Shown here piece by piece: positions 42,244 through 42,696 of a stretch of 42,696 nucleotides of DNA. Origin of the DNA: JAJZEO01 sp964477345 (lineage in GTDB: Bacteria > Chlamydiota > Chlamydiia > Chlamydiales > 2-12-FULL-49-11); contig CAYZDL010000014.1 of NCBI GenBank assembly GCA_964477345.1, forward strand, positions 1 to 42,696, read 5' to 3'. The notes below the pieces were generated by a model that saw only the letters and a list, made by a program, of their open reading frames with translations, had not been told where the DNA came from and made no database searches. Position numbers and translations under genes: made by a program. Numbering within the stretch: the stretch's first letter is position 1; each line of letters opens with the position of its first letter.

Positions 42244-42696
42244 ATGGATCCTGCAAGAATAGAGAGTATAGATCATCATTTCCGAGCCGCGAATTATCTG
42301 ACTGTAGGTCAAATCTATCTGAAACAAAATCCCCTTCTGCTCGATCCTTTTAAGAAAGAAGATCTAAAAAAGCGCCTTCTTGGTCACTGGGGTACCTCTC
42401 CAGGGTTAAATTTCATCTACGCACATCTCAATCGGTGGATTCAAGATACAAAAAAAGAATGCCTTTTCATTGCAGGCCCTGGGCATGGGGGGCCGGCCGT
42501 ACGAGCCAACGTCTTTCTTGAAGGCTCAATGACCGATACCTACCCCGAACTTGATTTTAGCCTAAGCGGCATCGGCAAGTTGATGCGAGAATTTTCCTGG
42601 CCAGGGGGAGTCCCCAGCCACACAAGCCCCCCAACACCAGGATCGATTCACGAAGGTGGAGAACTCGGCTACTCTCTAGCCCATGCTTTTGGCGCC
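42244..42696 (+). CDS. xfp: Phosphoketolase, N-terminal part (cut by window edge)
   Basis: The frame starts at the ATG at 42244 with GGAGAGG just upstream and stays open for 151 codons to the right edge. The sequence matches the N-terminus of xylulose-5-phosphate/fructose-6-phosphate phosphoketolases: YLTVGQIYL, LLGHWGTSPGLNFIYAHLNR (~46-65), FIAGPGHGGPAVRANVFLEGS (~75-95) and SWPGGVPSHTSPPTPGSIHEGGELGYSLAHAFGA (~118-151), a family signature with thiamine-diphosphate-site histidines. The enzyme splits its sugar phosphate with phosphate into acetyl phosphate and a shorter aldose phosphate. It is divergent from trxB with a 72-base gap in which I see no good promoter. Confidence 0.94.
   Translation, partial: MDPARIESIDHHFRAANYLTVGQIYLKQNPLLLDPFKKEDLKKRLLGHWGTSPGLNFIYAHLNRWIQDTKKECLFIAGPGHGGPAVRANVFLEGSMTDTYPELDFSLSGIGKLMREFSWPGGVPSHTSPPTPGSIHEGGELGYSLAHAFGA

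Noticed and set aside
1..42696. CRISPR array, rRNA operon, complete insertion sequence or phage genes
   Set aside because: No regularly spaced repeats, rRNA-like sequence, transposase or phage protein was found on either strand.

Overview
The window (about 42.7 kb, low-to-mid GC) reads as a chromosomal segment of a member of the phylum Chlamydiae, probably an environmental (Parachlamydiales-type) lineage rather than Chlamydiaceae. The main reason is gene order. From 8.5 to 31 kb the minus strand carries, in transcription order, infA, tRNA-Thr, tuf, tRNA-Trp, secE, nusG, rplK, rplA, rplJ, rplL, rpoB, rpoC, tal, then V-type ATPase genes atpE, a DUF2764 gene, atpA, atpB, atpD, atpI and atpK. This is the order I know from Chlamydia trachomatis. 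Proteins with chlamydial hallmarks flank it, for example a bilobed-hydrophobic Inc-like protein. No rRNA, CRISPR array or complete mobile element was seen.

Layout. 1-5.0 kb: the start of a lipase-like protein cut by the left edge, a sodium:amino-acid symporter, a glycosyltransferase, a type I DAHP synthase (aroG) and a small lipoprotein. 5.0-8.5 kb: a Nudix hydrolase, a large unknown protein and fumC. 8.5-16.0 kb: the V-ATPase operon. 16.3-17.7 kb: a small exported protein and transaldolase. 17.8-31.0 kb: the transcription/translation cluster with two tRNAs. 31.0-33.1 kb: a SufE-like protein and an Inc-like protein. 33.0-37.2 kb: a tight four-gene operon (MYG1, HIT, exported HEAT-repeat protein, M24 peptidase). 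37.4-40.3 kb: a charged unknown protein and a 704-residue LOG-domain protein. 40.4-42.2 kb: an exported DUF2059-thioredoxin fusion and a thioredoxin reductase with an apparent signal peptide. From 42.2 kb to the right edge: the N-terminal part of a phosphoketolase.

Together the genes cover the basic transcription/translation machinery, ion-gradient/ATP coupling, some central carbon metabolism (fumarase, transaldolase, phosphoketolase), aromatic biosynthesis entry, and envelope or host-interface proteins.

Two essential genes look damaged here. rpoC contains a 10-N gap plus 37 extra bases flanked by a 5-base direct repeat. rplA is frameshifted, apparently by loss of about 14 bases in a conserved turn. 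Both are more likely assembly faults than biology. The points I find most worth following are the exported thioredoxin/thioredoxin-reductase pair, the apparent Na+-binding residues in the ATPase c-ring subunit, the phosphoketolase in a chlamydial setting, and the interleaved divergent promoters between infA and sufE.
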